This document shows, in pieces, positions 48,263 to 56,669 of a DNA stretch of 57,379 nt (position 1 is its first letter; each line of letters opens with the position of its first letter). Source of the DNA: Lachnospiraceae bacterium (GTDB taxonomy: Bacteria; Bacillota; Clostridia; Lachnospirales; Lachnospiraceae); assembly GCA_017622795.1 (NCBI GenBank), contig JAGAQI010000095.1:1-57379 (forward strand), given 5' to 3'. The notes under the pieces are model-generated. The model was not told the DNA's origin. It searched no databases and saw nothing but the letters and a program-made list of their open reading frames with translations. The position numbers and the translations under genes were made by a program.

Positions 48263-49822
48263 ATGAAAAAGAGAATCACATCTATTCTTGCTCTTGTTAT
48301 GGCTCTCATGCTTTGCTTAACAGCATGCGGCGGCAAGGACACAGGCAACACAGATGCAGGCAACAACAATGCAGGCACAACAACAGAAACATCCCTTGAC
48401 GGTACATACGATATTACCGTATGGGTATCCGAAGTTGACGGCGTTAAGGAATTAACCCAGCAGCAGATCGCTAAGTTCTGTGAAGAGAACCCTGGCATCG
48501 TAATCAACGCAACAGTTGAAGGTGTATCTGAAGCAGAATCCGCTACTCAGATGATCAACAGCGTAGAAGATGGCGCAGACATCTTCTGTTTCGCACAGGA
48601 CCAGCTTTCACGTCTCGTTATGGCAGGTGCTTTAAACAAGCTTGGTACTCAGACTGCAGCAACAGTTAAGGAATTAAACGACGCAGGTGCTGTTAAGGCA
48701 GCTTCCGTTGGTGGCGAACTTTACTGCTACCCACTTACTTCCGATAACGGTTACTACATGTACTATGATAAGAGCGTTGTTAAGCCAGAGCACATCGACA
48801 GCTTAGAAGACATCATCGCTGACTGTGAAGCAGCAGGCAAGATGTTCGCTTTCGAAATGGAAACATCCGGTTGGTATAACGTTGCATTCATGTTCGCTAC
48901 AGGTTGTGTATCTGAGTGGACAACAGATGCAGATGCTAACTTCGTATCTGTAAACGATACTTTCAACTCCGAAAACGGTCTCATCGCTCTTAAGGGTATG
49001 CAGAAGCTTCTTAAGTCCCCTGCATACATCAGCTCCTCCGGTGCTGACGCTTTAACAGCAGGTGTTCCTGCAGCAGTATTAGTATCCGGTACTTGGGTAG
49101 CTAATGATGCTAAGGCAGCTCTTGGCGATAACTACGCAGCAACAGATCTTCCATCCTTTACAGTAGATGGTAAGTCCTATCACTTAGCTTCCTTCTCCGG
49201 TAACAAGCTCCTTGGTGTTAAGCCACAGGTTGATGCTAAGAAGGGTGCAGTTCTTCAGAAGTTAGCTCTTTACTTAACAGGCGAAGCTTGCCAGAACGAA
49301 AGATTCGCTCAGTTTGGTTGGGGTCCTTCCAACTTAGCAGCTCAGGCTACAGATGCAGTTAAGAACGATGCAGCTCTCTCCGCTTTAGCAGCTCAGAGTG
49401 CATATGCAACTCCACAGGGTAACATCCACGGTTCCTGGTGGGATTTTGCAAAGGTATACGCAGTAGCAGCTAAGACAGCTACAACAGATGATGAATTAAG
49501 AGCAGCTCTTCAGGCTTACGAAGACAGCATTCAGGGCTTATTCAGCATGTCTGATGAAGTTAAGAATGCATTCACCGTAATCGGTACTGTAAACGGTACT
49601 AACTGGGATATGGACTTCCCAATGGAATCCACAACAGACGGCGTTTGGATTACAAAAGATGCTTATGATTTAACAGCAGGTACGGAATTCAAGGTTCGTC
49701 AGGGTCTTAACTGGGATATCGCTTTCCCTGCAGCAAACTATGTTGTAGAGACAGACGGTAAGTTCAAGATTCAGTTAACCGTTCACGGCGAGCAGGGTAC
49801 TGTAGAACTTATTCCACAGTAA
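48263..49822 (+). CDS. ABC transporter sugar-binding lipoprotein
   Basis: 519 aa. Lipobox LTAC (about 19-22) and a Thr/Asn/Gly linker, then a type 1 solute-binding domain (ITVWVSEVDGVKELTQQQIAKFCEENPGI, FAQDQLSRLVMAGAL, YCYPLTSDNGYYMYYDKSVV, GTWVAND). Beyond the usual end (about residue 415) there is an extra C-terminal domain of about 90 aa (TVNGTNWDMDFPMES ... GLNWDIAFPAANYVVE), perhaps a further sugar-binding module. Codons are strongly optimised (GCA, CTT, AAG, TAC), indicating high expression. The partner permeases follow. Confidence 0.9.
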   Translation: MKKRITSILALVMALMLCLTACGGKDTGNTDAGNNNAGTTTETSLDGTYDITVWVSEVDGVKELTQQQIAKFCEENPGIVINATVEGVSEAESATQMINSVEDGADIFCFAQDQLSRLVMAGALNKLGTQTAATVKELNDAGAVKAASVGGELYCYPLTSDNGYYMYYDKSVVKPEHIDSLEDIIADCEAAGKMFAFEMETSGWYNVAFMFATGCVSEWTTDADANFVSVNDTFNSENGLIALKGMQKLLKSPAYISSSGADALTAGVPAAVLVSGTWVANDAKAALGDNYAATDLPSFTVDGKSYHLASFSGNKLLGVKPQVDAKKGAVLQKLALYLTGEACQNERFAQFGWGPSNLAAQATDAVKNDAALSALAAQSAYATPQGNIHGSWWDFAKVYAVAAKTATTDDELRAALQAYEDSIQGLFSMSDEVKNAFTVIGTVNGTNWDMDFPMESTTDGVWITKDAYDLTAGTEFKVRQGLNWDIAFPAANYVVETDGKFKIQLTVHGEQGTVELIPQ

Positions 49823-49869
49823 TTTTAGAAGATTTAGAGAGTACAATAAAATTATAGTCAAACTAATAT

Positions 49870-49893
49870 CCCGGGGAGGTAAAACTCCCCGGG
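49870..49893 (+). promoter_or_regulatory. GC-rich hairpin between binding protein and permeases
   Basis: CCCGGGGAG-GTAAAA-CTCCCCGGG, a perfect 9-bp stem without a T-run. Likely protects the upstream message or partly stops transcription, keeping binding protein in excess of permeases. Confidence 0.7.
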
Positions 49894-49940
49894 TAAGTTT
49901 AAGAAACTAAGAAACAGGCAAGGGAAGGAAGGTCTTTAAA

Positions 49941-51509
49941 GTGAAGAAGCTTACCAGATCGGAATACTTTAAATTAAATGCCGTACAGAAGCTGTTCTAT
50001 AATATATTTTTATTCTTCTGTGCGATTCCTCCGATTCTTGCAAGCATTGGTAAAGCCATTTGGGGTGGCATCAAGGGATTTTGCAAGGGAATTAAAAATG
50101 AAATCGTAGATACAGTAAAAACATTTGGAAAAGGTACCTGGCAAACTAAGGTGTCCTACCTGATTATGGGTTTTGGTAATTTGTCCCGTGGACAGATTAT
50201 GAGAGGTCTTTTGTTCCTGATTGCAGAAATTGCATTCGGATTTTATATGTTCGGTCCGGCTAAGCTGTCGGTAGACAACCGTGCACAAAACGGTGCTTAT
50301 TGGCTGGATAAATTTAAAACCCTGGGTGATATTCAGCCGGGTGAAGTATATGACCCTATTTTAGATACTTTCGTACGTCAGAATGGTGATAATTCTCTTG
50401 ATATTTTACTTTACGGCGTACTTACAATAATTCTCATTATTGCATTTGTATGTGCATGGAGAATGAATATTAAGCAGAGTAAGGCAGTAGATGAATTGGT
50501 TGCCGCAGGTAAAAAGTTACCTAAGGCAAAGGATGATATTAAGGATTTACTGGATAATCAGTTCCATAAGACATTACTGTCCATTCCGATTACCGGTATT
50601 GTCTGCTTTACCGTTTTACCGATTATTATCATGATTTTCGTTGCGTTCACCAATTACGGACGTGAACTGGACGGTTATTCCAACCTGTTTACCTGGGTTG
50701 GTTTCCAAAACTTCAGTACTTTATTTGGCGGTTCCAACAATGATAGTAACCTGCCATATGCCTTCGGTCAGATATTAAAATGGACCATGACATGGGCACT
50801 CTTTGCAACCTTTACCAATTACTTCTTAGGTATGCTGGTAGCACTTCTTATTAACAAGAAGGGTATTAAGTTTAAGAAGCTTTGGAGAGGCATCTTAGTA
50901 TTAACCATTGCTATTCCACAGTTCGTTTCCCTGCTTTATGTAGGTAAGTTATTTGCGAAAAACGGACTGGTAAACGGTTTCCTGTTTAAGTTAGGATTAA
51001 TTGATGTTCCGATTGATTTCTGGGGTAATTCCGATATCGGTCGTGTGCTGGTTATTTTAATCAATATCTGGATTGGTATTCCTTACTTAATGTTAATGGC
51101 AACCGGTATCCTTATGAATATTCCTGAAGATCTGTATGAGTCTTCCCGTATTGACGGTGCAAATGCAGTTCAGCAGTTTACAAAGATTACATTACCATAC
51201 ATGCTGTTCATTACAGGTCCTTACCTGTTAACCAGCTTTATCGGTAATATTAATAACTTTAACGTTATGTTCCTGTTAACCAATGGTGCAATTACAAATC
51301 CAAAGCTGTCCACCTACGGTATTGCCGCGGGTAGTGCTTCGGACTACGACCTGTTAGTTACCTGGTTGTTTAATGTAACCACCGGTGCAGAAAGTAACTA
51401 TAAGCTGGCAGCCGTTCTTGCGATTATGATTTTCGTTGTAGTAGCAACCCTGTCTGTAATCGTATACAACGTAATGCCATCCAATAAGAATGAGGAGGAT
51501 TTCCAGTAA
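49941..51509 (+). CDS. MalF-like ABC sugar permease
   Basis: 522 aa from GTG 49941 or the first Met codon position read there. Long N-terminal extension with membrane helices (about 15-35, 75-100, 150-172) as in MalF, then the permease core with about six helices (about 210-515). The EAA loop IDGANAVQQFTKITLPYM contacts the ATPase. Together with the next gene it forms the membrane channel. It lies 118 bp after the binding-protein gene, behind a hairpin. Confidence 0.9.
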   Translation: MKKLTRSEYFKLNAVQKLFYNIFLFFCAIPPILASIGKAIWGGIKGFCKGIKNEIVDTVKTFGKGTWQTKVSYLIMGFGNLSRGQIMRGLLFLIAEIAFGFYMFGPAKLSVDNRAQNGAYWLDKFKTLGDIQPGEVYDPILDTFVRQNGDNSLDILLYGVLTIILIIAFVCAWRMNIKQSKAVDELVAAGKKLPKAKDDIKDLLDNQFHKTLLSIPITGIVCFTVLPIIIMIFVAFTNYGRELDGYSNLFTWVGFQNFSTLFGGSNNDSNLPYAFGQILKWTMTWALFATFTNYFLGMLVALLINKKGIKFKKLWRGILVLTIAIPQFVSLLYVGKLFAKNGLVNGFLFKLGLIDVPIDFWGNSDIGRVLVILINIWIGIPYLMLMATGILMNIPEDLYESSRIDGANAVQQFTKITLPYMLFITGPYLLTSFIGNINNFNVMFLLTNGAITNPKLSTYGIAAGSASDYDLLVTWLFNVTTGAESNYKLAAVLAIMIFVVVATLSVIVYNVMPSNKNEEDFQ

Positions 51510-52384
51510 TGAGTGAGAAAACTTCCAAACCTAAAATGGGCTTAAAAGCAAAAACCGCGTTAGGCAATACCGTTACGTATATTATTATCATCACCATGTG
51601 TATCGTATGGCTGATTCCTTTTGTCTGCATTTTATTGGAGTCCTTCCGTATGGAAACAACGATGCAGGTTGGTTACGTAATTCCAAAAGAATGGGGTCTT
51701 GGCAACTATATCAATCTGATTAAGAATACTAACTTTGTAAAGTGGTATGCCAACACTTTGATTATTGCCATTGCAGTTTCTGTGATTCAGACCTTTACTG
51801 TTTTTTGTGTCAGCTATACACTGTCCAGAATGCGTTTTAACGGAAGAAAGCTTCTTATGAATGTCAGCTTGGTACTTGGTATGTTCCCTGGCTTCATTAC
51901 CTTAATCGTGCTTTACAACATTTTAAGTGATTTAGGTATGACAGGTCCTGGTGCTGTACCTGGTTTGATTCTGGTATACACTGCAAGCTCCGGTATGGGC
52001 TTCCACGTAGCAAAGGGCTTCTTTGATACAATTTCCAAGTCTTTGGACGAGGCAGCAAGAGTAGATGGTGCCAACAGAGCACAGGTTATGTTTAAGATTA
52101 TCCTGCCTCTGACCAAGCCAATCGTTATTTACACAATGTTAACTGCATTCATGTCCCCATGGGGTGACTTCATGTTTGCAAAGTATATTGCGCATAATAC
52201 CAGTACCGGTATGAACGTAGCAGTAGGTTTACAGAGTTTAATTTCCACACCACAGATGATTGCCGCTCACTACACAGAATTCTGTGCCGGCGGTGTTTTG
52301 GTAGCAGTTCCGATTACCGTTCTCTTCATGTGCTTACAGAAGTACTATGTAGAAGGTGTAACCGGCGGTGCTGTTAAGGGTTAA
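51509..52384 (+). CDS. MalG-like ABC sugar permease
   Basis: 291 aa with six membrane helices and the EAA loop VDGANRAQVMFKIILPLTKPI. Start and previous stop overlap as TAATG, so translation is coupled to the MalF-like gene. No ATPase gene is in the operon; a shared MsmK/UgpC-type ATPase elsewhere in the genome is expected, as in many Firmicutes. A strong terminator follows. Confidence 0.93.
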   Translation: MSEKTSKPKMGLKAKTALGNTVTYIIIITMCIVWLIPFVCILLESFRMETTMQVGYVIPKEWGLGNYINLIKNTNFVKWYANTLIIAIAVSVIQTFTVFCVSYTLSRMRFNGRKLLMNVSLVLGMFPGFITLIVLYNILSDLGMTGPGAVPGLILVYTASSGMGFHVAKGFFDTISKSLDEAARVDGANRAQVMFKIILPLTKPIVIYTMLTAFMSPWGDFMFAKYIAHNTSTGMNVAVGLQSLISTPQMIAAHYTEFCAGGVLVAVPITVLFMCLQKYYVEGVTGGAVKG

Positions 52385-52394
52385 AAAGTGAACG

Positions 52395-52446
52395 AAAAGA
52401 ACCCTGGAAATGCTTTTTTATGGTGATGCATTTCCAGGGTTCTTTT
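52395..52446 (+). terminator. Terminator of the glycan operon
   Basis: 19-bp perfect stem (52395-52413 with 52428-52446), starting AAAAGAACCC and ending GGGTTCTTTT. Confidence 0.92.
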
Positions 52447-52528
52447 ATTCTAAGGTACGGGAAGTAAGTCGGGTAGGGAGAGGCTTGGTACTTTGTCAGA
52501 ATTTCTTAAGATATTTTGCCGCAATCTG

Positions 52529-52537
52529 TGGTATAAT
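52529..52537 (+). promoter_or_regulatory. Extended -10 promoter of the VanR/VanS-like pair
   Basis: TGGTATAAT, an extended -10 element, 57 bp before the response regulator start. No good -35, consistent with activator control. Confidence 0.5.
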
Positions 52538-52593
52538 GGTGCCGGGAGAACTATCATTAAGAAGGTATAGAAAAAATTGCGGGGACTTAAGTT

Positions 52594-53283
52594 ATGAGTA
52601 TACTAATTGTGGATGATGAAAAGGAAATTGCAGACCTGGTGGAAGTTATTTTAAAAAACGAAGGCTACGAGGTTTTAAAGTTTTATGATTCCCGCTTGGC
52701 GGCAAAGGAAGTAGAGAAAAATAATGAAATTGACCTGGCAATTCTGGACGTAATGATGCCGGGTATCGACGGGTTTTCTTTGTGTGCAAAAATCAGGGAA
52801 AAATATACCTACCCGATTATTATGTTAACAGCAAGAGTAGAAGATGTGGACAAGATTATCGGACTTACCATCGGTGCGGATGACTATGTGACCAAACCAT
52901 TTAATCCTTTGGAACTGTTGGCCAGGGTAAAAGCCCAGTTACGCCGTTATCAACGGTATTCCGTGATGGGACAGGCAAATTCTGAGATATTCGAAGGACA
53001 TGGTCTTTGTATCAACCGTCAGGAGCATACCGTAACCCTGTTTGAGGAACCGGTAATTCTTACGCCGACAGAGTTTGATATACTTTGGCTTCTCTGTGAA
53101 AACGCAGGCAGTGTGGTGTCTTCCGAGAAAATATTTGAAACTGTCTGGAAAGAAGCATATCTGGACAGCAACAACACGGTTATGGTACATATCCGCCGCA
53201 TCCGTGATAAATTAAAGGAGCCGGCAAGAAATCCGAAGATAATTAAAACAGTGTGGGGAGTGGGATACAAGGTTGAAAAATAA
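52594..53283 (+). CDS. VanR-like OmpR-family response regulator
   Basis: 229 aa. The receiver (1-120) has DDEKEIADL, Asp52 (LAILDVMMPGIDG) and KPFNPLELLARVKAQLRR; the C-terminal winged helix (about 130-229) has LTPTEFDILWLLCENAGSVVSSEKIF and NTVMVHIRRIRDKL. The segments IREKYTYPIIMLTARVED and GADDYVTKPFNPLELLARVKAQLRRY closely resemble VanR. No vanH-vanA-vanX genes are near, so this is a VanR-type regulator of another cell-wall response. It overlaps the kinase gene by 11 bases. Confidence 0.88.
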   Translation: MSILIVDDEKEIADLVEVILKNEGYEVLKFYDSRLAAKEVEKNNEIDLAILDVMMPGIDGFSLCAKIREKYTYPIIMLTARVEDVDKIIGLTIGADDYVTKPFNPLELLARVKAQLRRYQRYSVMGQANSEIFEGHGLCINRQEHTVTLFEEPVILTPTEFDILWLLCENAGSVVSSEKIFETVWKEAYLDSNNTVMVHIRRIRDKLKEPARNPKIIKTVWGVGYKVEK

Positions 53284-54334
53284 TATTATAAAACGGTATT
53301 TAATCTGGGTACTAATTTATACAATGATTTGCATCGCTTCTGTTTTTGTGCTGGATCATGTATTTAATGGTGTAGTGGTGGATTTTTTACACGCACATAC
53401 AAACGCAAAGACTTTTTATTTTATTAGCTATAACCGGGAGTTGGCAGTATTTATCGTCTACTGCCTGGGTATGCTTGTTTTGTCGGTATGTTATGTATTT
53501 AAATTTAACCGTCTGCTGATGTTGGCAGGTGCGTCCATCAGTGAAGAGGAACCGGAAATCTTTGGGGAAAACTGTCCCCAGGAATTATTGGAATTCAGTC
53601 AGAAATTAAAGGATTTCAAGGCAAGTCTTAAGGAAAACGAGCAGGCAAGAATTCAGGCGGAACAGCAGAAAAATGATTTGGTGGTGTATTTGGCCCACGA
53701 TTTAAAAACGCCGCTTACCTCCGTGGTAGGGTACCTGACACTATTAGAGGAAGCGCCGGAGCTGCCGTTGGAACAGCGGTCAAAATATATTGGTATCGCC
53801 TTAGATAAAGCATATCGCCTGGAACAGCTGATTAACGAATTTTTTGATATTACCAGGATGAATTATCAGACGCTGCCGGCCTATAAAACCCCGGTCAACC
53901 TGACAATTCTTTTGGTGCAGATTATTAATGAATTTTTCCCGATGATGGAAGAAAAAAACATTACGGTGCGGCAGGAAATTGAGCCGGAACTGATACTTTC
54001 CGCCGATGCGGATAAAATGGCGAGAGTGTTTGATAATCTGTTCCGCAATGCGGTAAACTACAGTCATGCGGGTACAGAGATTGTGTGCTCCGCGAGAAAA
54101 GGTAACGGTTGCATTTTGGTGAATATCAAAAATAAGGGCGACCAGATTCCGCAGGAAAAACTTGCTCATATTTTCGATAAGTTTTACCGTCTGGATTCTT
54201 CCCGTCAGTCTTCCACCGGCGGCGCGGGTCTTGGACTTGCCATTGCAAAGCAGATTGTGGAGCTGCATGATGGTACCATAGATGTCATGTGTAATGACGG
54301 GGTGACGGAGTTTCGGATTGTTCTTCCGGTGTAA
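53273..54334 (+). CDS. VanS-like sensor histidine kinase
   Basis: 353 aa from TTG 53273, inside the end of the regulator gene. Two membrane helices (about 9-29 and 57-78) with a short external loop of about 28 aa, as in VanS. HisKA has His142 (YLAHDLKTPLTSVVGYLTLL); HATPase has NLFRNAVNYS, NKGDQIPQEKLAHIFDKFYR and GAGLGLAIAKQIVELHDG. It likely senses cell-envelope stress and phosphorylates the VanR-like protein. Confidence 0.88.
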   Translation: MKNNIIKRYLIWVLIYTMICIASVFVLDHVFNGVVVDFLHAHTNAKTFYFISYNRELAVFIVYCLGMLVLSVCYVFKFNRLLMLAGASISEEEPEIFGENCPQELLEFSQKLKDFKASLKENEQARIQAEQQKNDLVVYLAHDLKTPLTSVVGYLTLLEEAPELPLEQRSKYIGIALDKAYRLEQLINEFFDITRMNYQTLPAYKTPVNLTILLVQIINEFFPMMEEKNITVRQEIEPELILSADADKMARVFDNLFRNAVNYSHAGTEIVCSARKGNGCILVNIKNKGDQIPQEKLAHIFDKFYRLDSSRQSSTGGAGLGLAIAKQIVELHDGTIDVMCNDGVTEFRIVLPV

Positions 54335-54375
54335 AAGAACCGAGAAAACCGCAGGTTATGTGGATAACTTTCAAA

Positions 54376-54398
54376 CTTTAAGAAAATCGTAAGAAAAA
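54376..54398 (+). promoter_or_regulatory. Direct repeats resembling VanR boxes upstream of the C39 peptidase gene
   Basis: CTTTAAGAAAAT (54376-54387) and TCGTAAGAAAAA (54387-54398) are 11-bp-spaced direct repeats. The second closely matches the TCGTA(A/G)GAAA core I recall for VanR binding sites. A -10-like TACAAT lies at 54437-54442 and the peptidase gene starts at 54477. Control by the adjacent regulator is inference. Confidence 0.5.
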
Positions 54399-54476
54399 CG
54401 ACAGACAGGCTTAAAACAAAAGAAGAAAAAAGAAGTTACAATACCCTCATTAAAACAAAAGATGGGGGTATTTCTT

Positions 54477-55334
54477 ATGAGAAAAAGAGCCGGAGCTGAA
54501 AACGGAATTATCGCAGTACTGATTATATTGGTGTTAATTACGACAATATTTTTTGTCGTCAAGGTAGGCGATCGAATTTGGCTGTCCTGGAAAGACAGTA
54601 CAGGACAGGGGGATGTTCTGATAATAACAGAGAAGAAACAAGAAGAGGAAACTCTTAAAGTAATTGAAAAAACAGATATAATCGATGCTTTTGCCAAAGA
54701 AAACGGATTACAGCGAACTGCCTGGCCAAAGGAACTGATCGAACTGCTGGAAAACAATCCGGATACAGAGGAGTTTGTTTTATATTATCCGGTAAAAAAA
54801 GACCAAAATTTTGAAATAGATTTATCCGAGTATAAAGATACCGATTCTGTGCCTCTCTTCCTTCAGTGGGATGAGCGTTGGGGCTACACAATCTACGGCA
54901 GCAATGTTATGGGGCTGACCGGCTGTGGTCCTACCTGTCTTTCCATGGTGCTGGTGCATCTTTTGCAGGATGCCACCTATACACCCCGCTACGTGGCGGA
55001 TTTTGCCGAAGATAACAATTATTATGCCAAAGGAAGTGGCAGCAAATGGGCACTGATTTCCGAGGGAGGAGAAACCCTGGGATTAGATGTGACAGAGCTT
55101 CCTCTGGATGAAAACCGCATGAAGAAAAATCTGGAATTAGGTAATCCGATAATTTGCATTATGGGCCCCGGGGATTTTACTGTAGCAGGACATTTTATTG
55201 TGCTGCGGGGATTGGAAGACGGCAAGTTTATAGTCAACGACCCAAACAGCAGGAAAAACTCGGAGAGGTTGTGGAGTTATGAAGAGATTAGCGGACAAAT
55301 TAAAAATTTGTGGGCATGCCGTGTACCGGAATAG
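54477..55334 (+). CDS. Membrane-anchored C39-family cysteine peptidase
   Basis: 285 aa from ATG 54477 (GGGGGT upstream). One N-terminal membrane helix (about 9-30) puts the rest outside. After a linker comes a C39_2-type domain (about 125-285): VPLFLQWDERWGYTIYG, active Cys150 (GLTGCGPTCLSMVL), His239 (AGHFIVLRGL) and Asn254-Asp255 (FIVNDPNS). Such proteins cleave or bind peptides at the cell surface; target unknown. It sits directly behind the VanR/VanS-like pair and is the likely output of that system. Confidence 0.85.
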   Translation: MRKRAGAENGIIAVLIILVLITTIFFVVKVGDRIWLSWKDSTGQGDVLIITEKKQEEETLKVIEKTDIIDAFAKENGLQRTAWPKELIELLENNPDTEEFVLYYPVKKDQNFEIDLSEYKDTDSVPLFLQWDERWGYTIYGSNVMGLTGCGPTCLSMVLVHLLQDATYTPRYVADFAEDNNYYAKGSGSKWALISEGGETLGLDVTELPLDENRMKKNLELGNPIICIMGPGDFTVAGHFIVLRGLEDGKFIVNDPNSRKNSERLWSYEEISGQIKNLWACRVPE

Positions 55335-55348
55335 AGAAAAATTGAAAG

Positions 55349-55391
55349 AGGACCTCCAGCAGGCTGATATGCTTAATGGGAGGTCCTTTTA
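55349..55391 (+). terminator. Terminator after the C39 peptidase gene
   Basis: 9-bp stem AGGACCTCC / GGAGGTCCT with a 21-base loop that can fold further, then TTTT. Confidence 0.78.
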
Positions 55392-55401
55392 GGTGTTATT
55401 C

Positions 55402-55569
55402 TTAATCCCAGGTAGTGGTGTTCAGAGCATATTCACTATGAGTGGTTTCCTCCTCGCGAAAAAAAGCCTTTTCGTACAATTCTTCATGTTCTGTGTGTTT
55501 TACCTGCATCTGCGGTCTGTTTTTCCTGAAATTTATGACCGGTTCGTATAAATGAGATTGGTTTTCCAT
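55402..55569 (-). CDS. 55-aa hypothetical protein
   Basis: Minus-strand gene with TTTGGAGGTTAGCAT before ATG 55569, a near-perfect ribosome site. The product (MENQSHLYEPVINFRKNRPQ ... ALNTTTWD) is hydrophilic, His/Glu-rich and has no membrane segment or known motif. Too short for most gene finders. It is convergent with the C39 peptidase gene. Confidence 0.6.
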   Translation of the reverse strand: MENQSHLYEPVINFRKNRPQMQVKHTEHEELYEKAFFREEETTHSEYALNTTTWD

Positions 55570-55741
55570 ATGCTAACCTCCAAAGGATTTTTAAAAGAAG
55601 TTTCTATGATTAGTGTTTCAGAAGTCGCAGGATTTATGTTGGCAGTTTTTTATAAGAACGTGACAATATGCGAGTAGTATATCTTGGAAGTTTCTGATAA
55701 AATAAAGGCAGGATGTTTGAATGTTCAGAAAGGAGCTTCTT

Positions 55742-56296
55742 ATGAAAAAATCAACAAAACCGATTTTGTTTTTTGCGGCAGCAGCCGTTAATATTATTTT
55801 CTTTTTATTATGCGGATACGGAAAGATACAGCAACCGGATACCGCCAGCTATTTGGATCCGTTTTTGGGAACTGTCGCGGTGGCAGTGTTAGCTTACGGC
55901 GAAGTGAATCTGCTGATTCAGTTATATTTCAGAAGTAAATACCATATGTTGAAGCGCCGCACCTTTGATATGAAGTTCTGGCGGCAGTTGATTGTTATTG
56001 TGGCATATTATATAGGGACTTTGGTATATCTGGCAACGTCTGTCATGATATATAAAGCGGGTTACATATCTGTCTTTGCCATCGTACTCTCTCCGCTTTG
56101 GCTTATCGGTGGCAGCCGCACTCTTTGGACCGATCACTCCGGAGAAGAATCCTACTATCTGGATGAATCGACCAAGTGGTATAAGGTCAGTAACGTAATG
56201 GAAAATGATGATGTGGTAGAGATTACATGCAAGGCACCGGACGACAGGGAGCGTACTATTTCCATTGCAAAGAAAAAGCAGCAGTTAGACCAGTAG
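55742..56296 (+). CDS. Hypothetical membrane protein
   Basis: 184 aa from ATG 55742 (AGAAAGGAGCTTCTT upstream). Four membrane helices: about residues 7-25, 38-60, 80-102 and 105-123. A cytoplasmic C-terminal domain of about 55 aa follows, with TLWTDHSGEESYYLDESTKWYKVSNVMENDDVVEITCKA. No family recognised. Single-gene unit ending in a bidirectional terminator next to tRNA-Lys. Confidence 0.7.
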   Translation: MKKSTKPILFFAAAAVNIIFFLLCGYGKIQQPDTASYLDPFLGTVAVAVLAYGEVNLLIQLYFRSKYHMLKRRTFDMKFWRQLIVIVAYYIGTLVYLATSVMIYKAGYISVFAIVLSPLWLIGGSRTLWTDHSGEESYYLDESTKWYKVSNVMENDDVVEITCKAPDDRERTISIAKKKQQLDQ

Positions 56297-56322
56297 AAAA
56301 TGTGTATTAAGTGAAAAAAGAG

Positions 56323-56352
56323 AAGGGCTCTCATTACTGAGAACCCTTTTTT
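56323..56352. terminator. Bidirectional terminator between the membrane protein and tRNA-Lys
   Basis: Stem AGGG-C-TCTC / GAGA-A-CCCT with a T6 run on the plus strand and a T-rich tail on the minus strand. Unlike the left tRNA-Lys terminator, it has no similarity to the phage att sequence. Confidence 0.8.
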
Positions 56353-56354
56353 AG

Positions 56355-56427
56355 TGCGCGATCAGGGGCTCGAACCCTGGACACCCTGATTAAGAGTCAG
56401 GTGCTCTACCAACTGAGCTAATCGCGC
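56355..56427 (-). tRNA. tRNA-Lys (anticodon CTT), second copy
   Basis: 73-nt gene identical to the one at 40249-40321, with anticodon loop CTCTTAA. Its downstream flank differs from the phage att repeat. The 373 bp between the neighbouring genes hold only this tRNA, its promoter and a terminator. Confidence 0.96.
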
Positions 56428-56483
56428 AGATCTATGTGAACGCTCTAGAGTGACTCGTCAGTCGTCTCTCAAGCGCAAGGCAT

Positions 56484-56512
56484 ACTATAATACATTTCAA
56501 ATCAGTTGTCAA
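56484..56512 (-). promoter_or_regulatory. Promoter of tRNA-Lys (right copy)
   Basis: On the minus strand perfect TTGACA (56507-56512), 17 bp, TATAGT (56484-56489). Confidence 0.8.
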
Positions 56513-56669
56513 GTACTTTTTTGAAAATTCTTTAAAATTTTTTCGTAATCTTTCGGGTGGCACTTTTTTTTGGTATCTGAAATTTTTCCATGACAGCGGC
56601 GTAGAAATATGTTATACTGTATTATACTATGGATATTTATGTGCAAAAGTACATCCGGAGGAACTTAGC

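Noticed and set aside
52594-54334. Vancomycin resistance cluster
   Set aside because: VanR/VanS-like genes only; no vanH, van ligase or vanX in the window.
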